A DNA stretch of 6,281 bases from Pseudomonadota bacterium (GTDB lineage Bacteria; Pseudomonadota; Gammaproteobacteria; GCA-001735895): NCBI GenBank assembly GCA_022545625.1, contig JACZQS010000149.1, positions 1 through 6,281 of the forward strand. The letters run 5' to 3'. Both the position numbers and the translations under genes were made by a program. Below the pieces are notes generated by a model. It saw only the letters and a program-made list of their open reading frames with translations, searched no databases and was not told the DNA's origin. Numbering within the stretch: the stretch's first letter is position 1; each line of letters begins with the position of its first letter. This document shows positions 1 through 6,281 of the stretch, piece by piece.

Positions 1-134
1 TTTGCTGGCCGCTTGAACTAATGGGTTACTATGAGTTTCGCTCCCACCATGCAAAATGCAGGCTAACCAGGCTGACTCGTTATTTTCAGAATTTTTCAGT
101 TATAATCCCCGATCTTTGAGGCTTAAAGAGCAAA
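1..134. other. Leader region upstream of zapD, no gene identified
   Basis: No recognisable gene lies here. One plus-strand frame stays open from the left edge to a TGA at 117-119, but its roughly 38 residues match no family I recognise. The other two plus frames stop within the first 21 bases. In E. coli the gene before zapD is coaE, so a coaE tail ending near the left edge is possible, but the bases present are too few to test this. The part next to zapD is AT-rich and holds a TATAAT box and two copies of TTTTCAG (83-89 and 93-99) spaced ten bases apart. Confidence 0.5.
101..106 (+). promoter_or_regulatory. Candidate -10 box of the zapD promoter
   Basis: TATAAT is a perfect match to the sigma-70 -10 consensus, and it lies in an AT-rich stretch just before zapD. 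A transcript starting about six to seven bases downstream would have a leader of roughly 22 bases before the zapD ATG. No good -35 element is present at 16-18 bases; the nearest similar hexamer, CTGACT at 72-77, is 23 bases away, which is too far. The promoter may therefore be weak, activator-dependent, or a chance match. Confidence 0.5.
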
Positions 135-908
135 ATGCCAGTCAAGCATCATATTTTTGAACAGCCGCTAAACGAACGCATTCGCACCTGCCTGCGTATA
201 GAAACCCTGATGAGCCGGTTTCACCACTTTGTGGCGCTCAAGGGTGACTGGAGCGGATATAGTGCATTACTTGGCATACTCGAGATCACCTCGTTGCTAG
301 AACGCGGTGATTTCAAGCAAGAGCTGATAAAGGAACTAGAGCGCCATCATAGCTCCTTAAAGTCTCTCGCCTCCTACGACGGGGTAGACAAATCCAGGCT
401 CGATCTGACTTTGAACAAACAAAAAAATGCAATTGACCGGATTCATCGACTGGATGGCAAGCTGGGTGAACATTTAAAGCGCAACGAGTTTCTACTCGCG
501 ATAAAACAACGCACGACTATACCCGGGGGTAATTGTGATTTCGACCTACCCGCGTTACGGTTCTGGTTAAACCAGAGTCATGAGTACCGGGTAAAAGACT
601 TAAATCGATGGGCCGCACCTTATGTTGAAATCGATTCGGTAATCGAATTAATATTGAGCGTAATCAGAGACAGTGCAGAACCCAAACAGGTCATCGCCGA
701 AAAAGGTTTTTATCAGCAGGGGCTAGACCCTAAACAATCGAACCGGTTACTGCGAATCAGCATTCCTGCCAATTGCGACTACTATCCAGAAATCAGCGCA
801 GGTAAACATCGATATTCCGTGCGCTTCCTGAATCCTTTACCCACCGATAAAATTCCGACCCAGGTCAAGCAGGATGTTCCATTTTTATTGTGGCGATGTT
901 CGCTATAG
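135..908 (+). CDS. zapD: Cell division protein ZapD (FtsZ-associated, YacF/DUF1342 family)
   Basis: ZapD is a cytoplasmic protein that binds the C-terminal tail of FtsZ and bundles FtsZ filaments at the division site. The 257-residue product is close to the 247 residues of E. coli ZapD and matches it along its length. The family start FEQPLNERIRTCLRIE is at residues 8-23. A helical region follows with LLERGDFKQELIKELER (54-70). Next comes the block RTTIPGGNCDFDLPALRFWL (126-145), then GFYQQ (191-195) and YPEISAGKHRYSVRF (217-231). The ATG at 135 follows AAAGAG (125-130) at a short four-base spacing, and places the conserved FEQPLNE close to the N-terminus as expected. The last 44 bases lie over the 3' end of mutT on the other strand. 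The final residues (VPFLLWRCSL) still resemble the natural end of the family, so this is not a read-through artefact. In E. coli yacG lies between zapD and mutT; it is absent here. Confidence 0.95.
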   Translation: MPVKHHIFEQPLNERIRTCLRIETLMSRFHHFVALKGDWSGYSALLGILEITSLLERGDFKQELIKELERHHSSLKSLASYDGVDKSRLDLTLNKQKNAIDRIHRLDGKLGEHLKRNEFLLAIKQRTTIPGGNCDFDLPALRFWLNQSHEYRVKDLNRWAAPYVEIDSVIELILSVIRDSAEPKQVIAEKGFYQQGLDPKQSNRLLRISIPANCDYYPEISAGKHRYSVRFLNPLPTDKIPTQVKQDVPFLLWRCSL

Positions 909-1314
909 CCTGCATTACCGGAATATCAGCTTCGGGGAATTGATATTTCCCCAGATCATCGATAGCAATCCATCTGACCTCCTGGCCTTCACGAGCGGAT
1001 ACCTTTCCTTTAAAGGAAGTGACTTCCCATACATCGAGCAGTATATTTCGATCCGGATACTGGTGGCTAACCTGCTTAAAGGGCCTGGCTTTAACCGGCA
1101 GTATATCGATCTCTTCCCTGAGTTCACGGTCCAATGCCTGGCGCCGTGATTCGCCAGATTCTAATTTTCCCCCGGGTAACTCCCAATAGTCCTCTAAATG
1201 TTTGCCTTTCGGTCTTTTCGAAATTAAAAACCTGTGATCGGCGCCCGGTTGCCATATGATAGCCGCGACCACATGGGTAATATCGTCCGAAGCAATATTA
1301 TCTGAGCCTGTCAA
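865..1314 (-). CDS. mutT: MutT-type Nudix hydrolase, probable 8-oxo-dGTP diphosphatase
   Basis: MutT hydrolyses oxidised guanine nucleotides such as 8-oxo-dGTP to the monophosphate, keeping them out of DNA. The product has 149 residues (E. coli MutT has 129). The Nudix box runs from G49 to I71 and fits GX5EX7REUXEEXGU except that Asp70 replaces the second Gly. The metal-binding glutamates are present at E64, E67 and E68, and E109 corresponds to E. coli E98. By my hand alignment Asp130 (FPEADIPV) sits where E. coli has Asn119, which contacts the 8-oxoguanine base. The start chosen is TTG at 1314, because it overlaps the argJ stop as TTGA and has GAG eight bases upstream. A GTG at 1272-1270 would give a 135-residue protein nearer the E. 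coli length, but has no evident ribosome site. There is no C-terminal ThiE-like domain, unlike the longer Pseudomonas homologue. The exact substrate is inferred. Confidence 0.9.
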   Translation of the reverse strand: MTGSDNIASDDITHVVAAIIWQPGADHRFLISKRPKGKHLEDYWELPGGKLESGESRRQALDRELREEIDILPVKARPFKQVSHQYPDRNILLDVWEVTSFKGKVSAREGQEVRWIAIDDLGKYQFPEADIPVMQAIANIATIKMEHPA

Positions 1315-1325
1315 CTACGATACTC
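1311..1325 (-). promoter_or_regulatory. argJ-mutT junction: TTGA start/stop overlap with weak ribosome site
   Basis: The argJ stop TGA (1313-1311) and the mutT start TTG (1314-1312) share bases in the four-base string TTGA, the TTG version of the common ATGA overlap. A short GAG (1325-1323) lies eight bases before the TTG. This arrangement normally implies translational coupling, where ribosomes ending argJ restart on mutT. A TTG start with a weak site would be expected to keep MutT output low; that is inference. Confidence 0.65.
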
Positions 1326-2525
1326 GGCGTTAATTTTCACGTAGTCATAAGAAAGATCCGATGTCCAGACTGTAGCTGTTGATCCACCCTGCCCCAGGCT
1401 GACGCTAATTTTTATATCTTCCCTGTCCATTTCAGCCTGCCCGAGTTCTTCCCGATAATCACTATCGGGCAGTCCTTTTCGTAGCAGGCAGGTATCACCC
1501 AGAAACAGGTCAACGGTGTCGATATTCAGGGTATCAATTTTGGCGCGACCAATTGCGGCCAGTATTCGCCCCCAGTTAGGATCCGATGCGAACAGCGCAG
1601 TTTTCACCAATGGCGAATGTGCAATGGTAAAAGCCACTTCGCGCGCATCGGTTTCGGATTGGGCCTGCCGGACTTCGATTTCAACAAACTTCGTCGCGCC
1701 TTCCGCGTCGCGAATAATCGATTGTGACAGGTGCTGGAATACCCGAATCAAAGCCTCCAAAAAAAGACTGTCCTGGGAACTGATTTTCTCACCCGATTGA
1801 CCCGTTGCGATTAATACGCAGGCATCATTGGTCGAGGTGTCGCCGTCCACCGTTATCGAGTTAAACGAACAACCAATAGCCTGGCGTAAATAGTCATCTA
1901 GTACTGGCTGCTCTACCTCTGCATCGGTAGCGACAAACGCCAGCATGGTCGCCATATCCGGCTTGATCATACCCGACCCTTTAGTGATGCCGGTAATCGT
2001 AACGGTTTTACCGTCTGCCAGTGTAATCTGCTCGCTGACAGCCTTTGCCAGGGTATCGGTCGTCATAATACCCTCGGCTGCGTCTAGCCATCGGTGCTGA
2101 TCCAACTGCTCTAACAGGCTGGGAATAGCACGAGTAATCTTATTCACGGGTAGATTTGCGGCGATAACCCCTGTAGAAAATGGCAATACTGATTCGACCC
2201 GGGCCCCAGCGTGTCTGGCAATTTCCTGGCAACACTCGATTGCAGCCCGGTAACCAGAATCGCCGGTACCGGCATTCGCGTTTCCCGAATTTATCAAAAG
2301 GTGCTTCACCGCAATACCCGATTTCAGGTGCTCTCTTGCGACGACGACAGGCGCCGCGCAAAACCTGTTAGTGGTAAATACGGTTGAGAGATTTGCCCCG
2401 TCAGAGATTTCTATTAACACCAGGTCCTTGATGTTTTTATCTGATTTTATACCGCAGTGGAGCGCAGCCAGGCGTATTCCGTCGATTGCCCGTAGCCGAC
2501 CGGGTCTGGTCAATCCGACTGGCAT
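1311..2525 (-). CDS. argJ: Glutamate N-acetyltransferase (ornithine acetyltransferase) ArgJ
   Basis: ArgJ moves the acetyl group from N-acetylornithine to glutamate, giving ornithine and N-acetylglutamate, and so makes arginine biosynthesis cyclic. Some homologues also use acetyl-CoA, which cannot be told from this sequence. It is made as a precursor that cuts itself into alpha and beta chains. The cleavage motif KGSGMIKPDMATM is at residues 182-194, so Thr193 should become the N-terminal nucleophile of the beta chain. The oxyanion-hole pair is Thr118-Gly119 in LPFSTGVI. Other family blocks are FTTNRFCAAPV (50-60), NSGNANAGTG (79-88), DGDTSTND (227-234) and SDPNWGRILAAIGRA (314-328). The protein ends canonically in YVKINAEYRS. 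The ATG at 2525 gives 404 residues, and the start MPVGL plus the following IDGIRL and GIK match pseudomonad ArgJ in position. An open frame reaches back to 2666 (451 residues), but those 47 residues lie over the secA zinc tail and do not look like ArgJ. The start is seven bases after the secA stop with only a close GGGA, so coupling to secA is likely. Confidence 0.95.
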   Translation of the reverse strand: MPVGLTRPGRLRAIDGIRLAALHCGIKSDKNIKDLVLIEISDGANLSTVFTTNRFCAAPVVVAREHLKSGIAVKHLLINSGNANAGTGDSGYRAAIECCQEIARHAGARVESVLPFSTGVIAANLPVNKITRAIPSLLEQLDQHRWLDAAEGIMTTDTLAKAVSEQITLADGKTVTITGITKGSGMIKPDMATMLAFVATDAEVEQPVLDDYLRQAIGCSFNSITVDGDTSTNDACVLIATGQSGEKISSQDSLFLEALIRVFQHLSQSIIRDAEGATKFVEIEVRQAQSETDAREVAFTIAHSPLVKTALFASDPNWGRILAAIGRAKIDTLNIDTVDLFLGDTCLLRKGLPDSDYREELGQAEMDREDIKISVSLGQGGSTATVWTSDLSYDYVKINAEYRS

Positions 2526-2532
2526 ATCCCGG

Positions 2533-5235
2533 TTACCGCAACTTTCCGTGACATTGTTTGAATTTTTTTCCCGAACCGCACCAACAGGGTTCATTTCGGC
2601 CCATCTTCCTCTCTTTTCTGACATAGGGCTGATGATCTGAAGCTTGGGCCTGATCTTCACCAGCACTCAACGGACTGTTCGCAGAAGCGTGTTCCATCTT
2701 AATATTTTCATCTTCCGTATGGCTTCTTTCGAGTGCATCAACCTGCTCCTCGCTTCTGATCTGTACTCGGGTAAGACTTTGAATTGCCTCGTATTTTATG
2801 CCTTCCAGCATATCTGTAAACATTTCGAATGACTCCCGCTTGTACTCCTGTACCGGATTCTTCTGCGCATATCCACGTAGTCCGATCCCCTGCCGCAAAT
2901 AATCCATCGCCGCCAGATGATCCTTCCAGTGTCGATCCAGTACCATTAACATTAAATCCTTTTCGTAACGACTGAAAATTTCTCCGCCTAACAGGTCGAC
3001 TTTGGCCTGATACTCCTGTTCGAAATGCTCAACAATTCTTTCCAGGATTAATCCGTCATCGATCTGTTCGTCGTCATCCAGCCAATTTTGAATTGGCAAC
3101 ACGATTCCAAATTCATTCGACAATGTCTGTTCCAGTTCGGAAACCTTCCATTGTTCTTCCATCGAATTAACCGGGATATGGGCCCTGAACACGTCTTCCA
3201 CCACGTCCAGTCGCATATTCTTGATTGCCTCGGCGATATTGCCAGCGCGCAATAAATCGTCACGCTGCTGATAGATGACTTTTCGCTGATCATTGGCAAC
3301 ATCATCGTATTCCAGCAGCTGTTTGCGAATATCGAAGTTATGCGCCTCAACCTTGCGCTGGGCGTTTTCGATCGCCTTGCTGACCCAGGGGTGTTCAATT
3401 GCCTCACCCTCTGCCATACCTAGTTTTTGCATTAAACCAGATACTTTTTCAGACGCGAATATTCGCATCAAACTATCTTCCATCGACAAATAAAAGCGAG
3501 TTGACCCCGGGTCACCCTGTCGGCCCGAGCGACCACGAAGCTGGTTGTCTATACGGCGCGATTCGTGTCTCTCGGTGCCAATTATATGCAAACCACCGGC
3601 CGCAATTACCTGGTTATGCAGGACCTGCCACTCGGCTTCAATCTGCTCTCGCTTAGCGACCTCTTGTTCTGGAATCTCTTTTAAATTAACTTCGAGATTG
3701 CCACCAAGCACGATGTCAGTTCCCCGACCTGCCATATTAGTAGCGATCGTCACCGTGCCCGGCATTCCGGCGTCGGCGATAATCTTGGCTTCACGTTCGT
3801 GTTGTTTGGCATTCAGTATTTGATGTTTAATCTTTTCCTTGTCGAGTAAACCGGATAATAATTCCGAAGTTTCAATCGAAGTGGTGCCAACCAGCACCGG
3901 TTGGCGATTTTTTACACAGTTCTCGATGTCTTCGATAATGGCATTGTATTTTTCTCCGACGGTTAGATAAATCAAATCACCCTTATTGTCGCGAATCATC
4001 GGCATGTTGGTAGGCACAACTACCACTTCGAGACCATAGATTTGCTGAAATTCAAATGCCTCGGTATCGGCGGTACCGGTCATACCCGAAAGCTTGTTAT
4101 ACAGACGGAAATAGTTTTGAAACGTTATCGACGCAATGGTCTGGTTTTCGTGTTGAATACTGACGTTTTCCTTGGCCTCAATCGCCTGATGCAAACCTTC
4201 GGACCAGCGCCTGCCCGGCATCGTGCGACCGGTAAATTCATCGACGATAACAATTTGCCCATCCTGCACGATATAGTCGACGTCACGGCTATAGATTGCG
4301 TGTGCCCTTAAACCGGCACCGAGATGGTGTACCAGCGCTATATTTGCAGCCTCATACAGACTCTCGCCCTGGTTCAACAAACCAGCTTCTGTCATCAGGT
4401 TTTCGGCGGTATCGTGCCCCTGTTCAGTCAGGAATGCCTGCCTGGACTTTTCGTCTACGGTGTAGTCACCGGGCCCGTCCTCGGTTTCAACCCGGGTTAA
4501 TTTAGGAATAATATGATTGATTCGGGTATAGAGATCGGAGCTATCACTGGCCTGTCCGGAGATGATCAATGGAGTACGGGCTTCGTCGATCAGAATAGAA
4601 TCAACCTCGTCAACGATAGCAAAATTGAGTTCACGCTGTACGCGATCTTCGATTGCGAAACTCAAATTATCGTGCATGTAATCAAAGCCGAACTGGTTAT
4701 TGGTCCCGTAGGTAATATCAGCCCCGTAGGCTTCGCGTTTAGCATCGTAATCCATGGTACTTAATACAACGCCAACACTGAGACCGAGAAAATTATAGAT
4801 CTGCCCCATCCAGTCGGTGTCCCGTTCTGCCAGGTAATCATTGACCGTGACTATATGGACCCCTTTGCCGCTCAATGCATTCAAATAAGCCGCCAGGGTT
4901 GCTACCAGGGTTTTACCTTCACCGGTACGCATTTCGGTAATCTGATTATTATTCAGAATCATTGCACCGATGAGTTGTACATCATAGTGACGCTCGCCCA
5001 GTACACGCACCGACGCTTCACGACAAACCGCGAAGGCCTCATCGAGCAGTTGTTCGAGCGTTTCTCCTGCCACAAACCGCTGTTTTAATTCGCTCGTTTT
5101 ATGTTTGAGTTGATCGTCATCCAGGGCTTGCATACCAGCTTCGAGCGCATTAATACTAACGATACGCTGGGTTAGATTTTTGATGATTCGGTCATTGCGG
5201 CTACCGAAAAGTTTTTTAGTTATTTTTGACAGCAT
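2533..5235 (-). CDS. secA: Preprotein translocase ATPase SecA
   Basis: SecA is the motor that pushes unfolded preproteins through the SecYEG channel, working at the inner face of the cytoplasmic membrane. From the ATG at 5235 it has 900 residues (E. coli 901). The Q-motif glutamine is Q87. Walker A is GEGKT at 105-109 with K108, and Walker B has D209-E210. The preprotein cross-linking region follows at roughly 220-370. The second nucleotide-binding domain carries TNMAGRGTDI (499-508) and QLRGRSGRQGD (565-575). The two-helix finger and scaffold region includes HWKDHLAAMDYLRQGI (769-784). A variable acidic linker (about 836-875) leads to the zinc and SecB-binding tail with C884, C886, C895 and H896. 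No key residue is missing. A TTG at 5247 would add four residues, but the ATG start makes MLSKITKKLFGSRNDR align without gaps to the E. coli N-terminus. Neither start has a clear Shine-Dalgarno sequence. There is no SecM upstream; an M23 peptidase gene occupies that place. Confidence 0.98.
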   Translation of the reverse strand: MLSKITKKLFGSRNDRIIKNLTQRIVSINALEAGMQALDDDQLKHKTSELKQRFVAGETLEQLLDEAFAVCREASVRVLGERHYDVQLIGAMILNNNQITEMRTGEGKTLVATLAAYLNALSGKGVHIVTVNDYLAERDTDWMGQIYNFLGLSVGVVLSTMDYDAKREAYGADITYGTNNQFGFDYMHDNLSFAIEDRVQRELNFAIVDEVDSILIDEARTPLIISGQASDSSDLYTRINHIIPKLTRVETEDGPGDYTVDEKSRQAFLTEQGHDTAENLMTEAGLLNQGESLYEAANIALVHHLGAGLRAHAIYSRDVDYIVQDGQIVIVDEFTGRTMPGRRWSEGLHQAIEAKENVSIQHENQTIASITFQNYFRLYNKLSGMTGTADTEAFEFQQIYGLEVVVVPTNMPMIRDNKGDLIYLTVGEKYNAIIEDIENCVKNRQPVLVGTTSIETSELLSGLLDKEKIKHQILNAKQHEREAKIIADAGMPGTVTIATNMAGRGTDIVLGGNLEVNLKEIPEQEVAKREQIEAEWQVLHNQVIAAGGLHIIGTERHESRRIDNQLRGRSGRQGDPGSTRFYLSMEDSLMRIFASEKVSGLMQKLGMAEGEAIEHPWVSKAIENAQRKVEAHNFDIRKQLLEYDDVANDQRKVIYQQRDDLLRAGNIAEAIKNMRLDVVEDVFRAHIPVNSMEEQWKVSELEQTLSNEFGIVLPIQNWLDDDEQIDDGLILERIVEHFEQEYQAKVDLLGGEIFSRYEKDLMLMVLDRHWKDHLAAMDYLRQGIGLRGYAQKNPVQEYKRESFEMFTDMLEGIKYEAIQSLTRVQIRSEEQVDALERSHTEDENIKMEHASANSPLSAGEDQAQASDHQPYVRKERKMGRNEPCWCGSGKKFKQCHGKLR

Positions 5236-5260
5236 CGGGCGTAGCAAATAATGGCCAGAA

Positions 5261-5290
5261 ATTTTATTTAAGTGGAGGCTATTTTTGAAA
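5261..5290 (-). promoter_or_regulatory. Possible weak secA promoter in the 91-base gap
   Basis: On the minus strand TAAAAT (5266-5261) matches five of six -10 bases. It sits 18 bases after TTTCAA (5290-5285), a poor -35 match. Transcription from it would leave about 20 bases before the secA ATG. The gap is AT-rich, so chance matches are likely. Co-transcription of secA from the peptidase gene upstream is equally possible. Confidence 0.2.
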
Positions 5291-5294
5291 TAGC
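5278..5294. repeat. Perfect 7-bp inverted repeat between the M23 peptidase gene and secA
   Basis: GCTATTT (5278-5284) and AAATAGC (5288-5294) are perfect inverted copies around a three-base loop. In the minus-strand transcript this hairpin lies 42 bases before the secA start. It is AT-rich and no run of T follows on either strand, so it does not look like an intrinsic terminator. It could be a small operator, an RNA hairpin in the secA leader, or chance. Confidence 0.5.
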
Positions 5295-5326
5295 AAGTAT
5301 GACACTGGAAAAATCAGGGCTGACTA

Positions 5327-6241
5327 TCAATTCGACGCGCGTATAAATTTCACCGGGTCGATTTGCCGACCGTTTTTTAGTACTTCAAAATGTACATGAG
5401 GACCGGTCGATCGGCCGGTAGATCCAATTTCAGCAATCTTAAATCCTTTTTCGACCGTGTCGCCCACTGAAACCAGAATGCGCGAGTGGTGCGCGTAACG
5501 CGTGACGTAGCCATTGCCATGCGCAATATCTATCACATTGCCAAAACCATAGCGCCTGCCAGCATAGGTGACAACACCCTTGGCTACCGCTATCACTTCG
5601 CCGCCCATTTTGCCCGCAAAATCGATACCCTTATGCAGTTCCTTGCGACCACTAATCGGGTGCGTGCGCATCCCAAAATACGAAGACAGCCAACCTTTAA
5701 GCAGTGGGCGTCCACTGGGTTGAACCTCTTTTTGCAAATTCTCGAGCATTACTATATCTTCAAGCACTTCGAGTTGATCTTCACGATTGGCAAGATCGAG
5801 GCTTAATTGCTCAATCGCTCGGGCAAGTTCGGGTGACTGTAATGCCCTTTGTGAACCTGTCTCGGGACCACCCACGGCAGGTGTACTATTAAAATTAAAT
5901 TCACCCTTGTCAATGTTCGCCATCTGAATCAATTTCTGACCCAGGGCATCAAGACGCATCACATGTGCCTGCAACAGACCCAGACGTGACGACAACGCGT
6001 CGATATCTGCGTCTGCCTCTTGTCCGATAATTTTAAGGCGTACCTGCTGCAGGCGAATTTCTTCCTGCCACTGGTCGATTAGCGCCTGATTTTCATTAGG
6101 TGGGTTAAGCGTATATCCAGAATAAAAAGCGCCAGCGCCAAGCCCCCCTATCGTCACCACCAGTAATAGTAAATTCAGTGGTTTGCTCAAATTCAGACTA
6201 CATATTTGACCTCGATTGGATGATAGGAAAAGGATATTCAC
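5327..6241 (-). CDS. Membrane-anchored M23 family metallopeptidase (LytM/peptidase_M23 domain)
   Basis: This is a predicted zinc endopeptidase cutting peptidoglycan cross-links in the periplasm. The 304-residue protein has a short N-terminal segment, one membrane-spanning stretch at about residues 21-43 (PLNLLLLVVTIGGLGAGAFY and beyond), helical coiled-coil-like regions at about 50-107 and 136-172, and a C-terminal M23 domain from about 185 to 300. There is no lipobox, so it is probably a signal-anchored protein. The zinc ligands are all present: H203 and D207 in HKGID, and H284 in HVHF. The catalytic histidines are H251 (YAHHSRI) and H282. It should therefore be an active enzyme, unlike the degenerate LytM domains of EnvC and NlpD that only activate amidases. 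The start is GTG at 6241, supported by AGGG seven bases upstream and by a beginning (MNILFLSSNRG) typical of the M23 proteins encoded before secA in pseudomonads and xanthomonads. It precedes secA by 91 bases on the same strand. Confidence 0.92.
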   Translation of the reverse strand: MNILFLSSNRGQICSLNLSKPLNLLLLVVTIGGLGAGAFYSGYTLNPPNENQALIDQWQEEIRLQQVRLKIIGQEADADIDALSSRLGLLQAHVMRLDALGQKLIQMANIDKGEFNFNSTPAVGGPETGSQRALQSPELARAIEQLSLDLANREDQLEVLEDIVMLENLQKEVQPSGRPLLKGWLSSYFGMRTHPISGRKELHKGIDFAGKMGGEVIAVAKGVVTYAGRRYGFGNVIDIAHGNGYVTRYAHHSRILVSVGDTVEKGFKIAEIGSTGRSTGPHVHFEVLKNGRQIDPVKFIRASN

Positions 6242-6281
6242 GCAATAGCCCTATCAAGCTTCTACTGGTTGCGCGTACGAG
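6242..6281 (-). promoter_or_regulatory. Leader and ribosome binding site of the M23 peptidase gene
   Basis: AGGG (6252-6249) lies seven bases before the GTG start and is the clearest Shine-Dalgarno sequence on the minus strand of this window. Two frames reading in from the right edge stop within the leader: one at TGA (6256-6254) with the ending SYAQPVEA, another at TAG (6264-6262). Either could be the tail of an upstream gene; in pseudomonads that neighbour is a DUF721 (DciA-like) gene. Too little sequence is present to choose. Confidence 0.55.

Noticed and set aside
934..952. GGGGAA/TTCCCC hairpin within mutT, 26 bases past the zapD stop
   Set aside because: The stem is only six base pairs and no T run follows on either strand, so it does not support an intrinsic terminator; the bases are explained by the mutT coding sequence.
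874..1149. 91-codon plus-strand frame downstream of zapD, where yacG might be expected
   Set aside because: Its translation has none of the zinc-binding cysteine pattern of YacG (CPxC and a later CSxRC-type pair), and it lies wholly over mutT, which is clearly the coding strand.
2644..5088. Many plus-strand frames of 60-90 codons opposite secA, and a 119-codon minus-strand frame at 3048-3407
   Set aside because: All lie within secA, which has an intact protein with all family motifs; their translations look like shadow frames and match no family I recognise.
5236..5247. TTG at 5247 as the secA start, giving 904 residues
   Set aside because: The ATG at 5235 aligns the N-terminus residue by residue with E. 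coli SecA, and the TTG has no better ribosome site.
5274..5346. Plus-strand GGAGG (5274-5278) followed by a 15-codon frame from ATG 5299 to TAA 5346
   Set aside because: The spacing from GGAGG to the ATG is about 20 bases, too long for a ribosome site, and the frame runs into the antisense of the peptidase gene with no recognisable product.
1..6281. A hidden novel system: mobile element, CRISPR, defence or toxin-antitoxin genes, RNA gene
   Set aside because: Nearly every base is accounted for by five well-known housekeeping genes; the only gaps are 134, 91, 40 and 7 bases, and none shows repeats, tRNA-like folds or transposase remnants.

Overview
The window is a chromosomal housekeeping segment from a gammaproteobacterium. 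The evidence is the gene set and order. An M23 peptidase, secA, argJ and mutT lie in a row on the minus strand and run head-on into zapD on the plus strand. From general knowledge, secA-mutT converging on a zapD block is the arrangement in E. coli. Placing an M23 peptidase before secA and argJ after it resembles the Pseudomonas arrangement. The SecA protein is close to E. coli SecA in length and in every motif, and ArgJ begins like the pseudomonad enzyme. I cannot name a genus.

Layout, left to right. Positions 1-134 are a non-coding leader, or the tail of an unidentified neighbour, with a perfect TATAAT box before zapD. zapD (135-908, +) encodes an FtsZ-bundling division protein. Its 3' end overlaps the 3' end of mutT (865-1314, -) by 44 bases. 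mutT uses a TTG start that overlaps the argJ stop as TTGA. argJ (1311-2525, -) starts seven bases after the secA stop. secA (2533-5235, -) is complete. A 91-base gap holding a perfect 7-bp inverted repeat separates secA from the upstream M23 peptidase gene (5327-6241, -), which has a GTG start and a good ribosome binding site. The last 40 bases are the leader of that gene and possibly the end of an upstream gene.

The four minus-strand genes are closely packed and probably co-transcribed, at least secA-argJ-mutT. Their jobs differ: envelope peptidoglycan cleavage, protein export, arginine biosynthesis, and removal of oxidised nucleotides. The link is gene order, not a shared pathway. zapD belongs with the division functions usually found near this locus.

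I found no mobile element, CRISPR array, RNA gene, phage gene or novel system. The points worth a second look are modest: the gene-in-gene convergent overlap with no yacG between, two non-consensus residues in MutT, the TTG-start coupling, the start corrections for argJ and secA, and the inverted repeat upstream of secA where some relatives carry secM.
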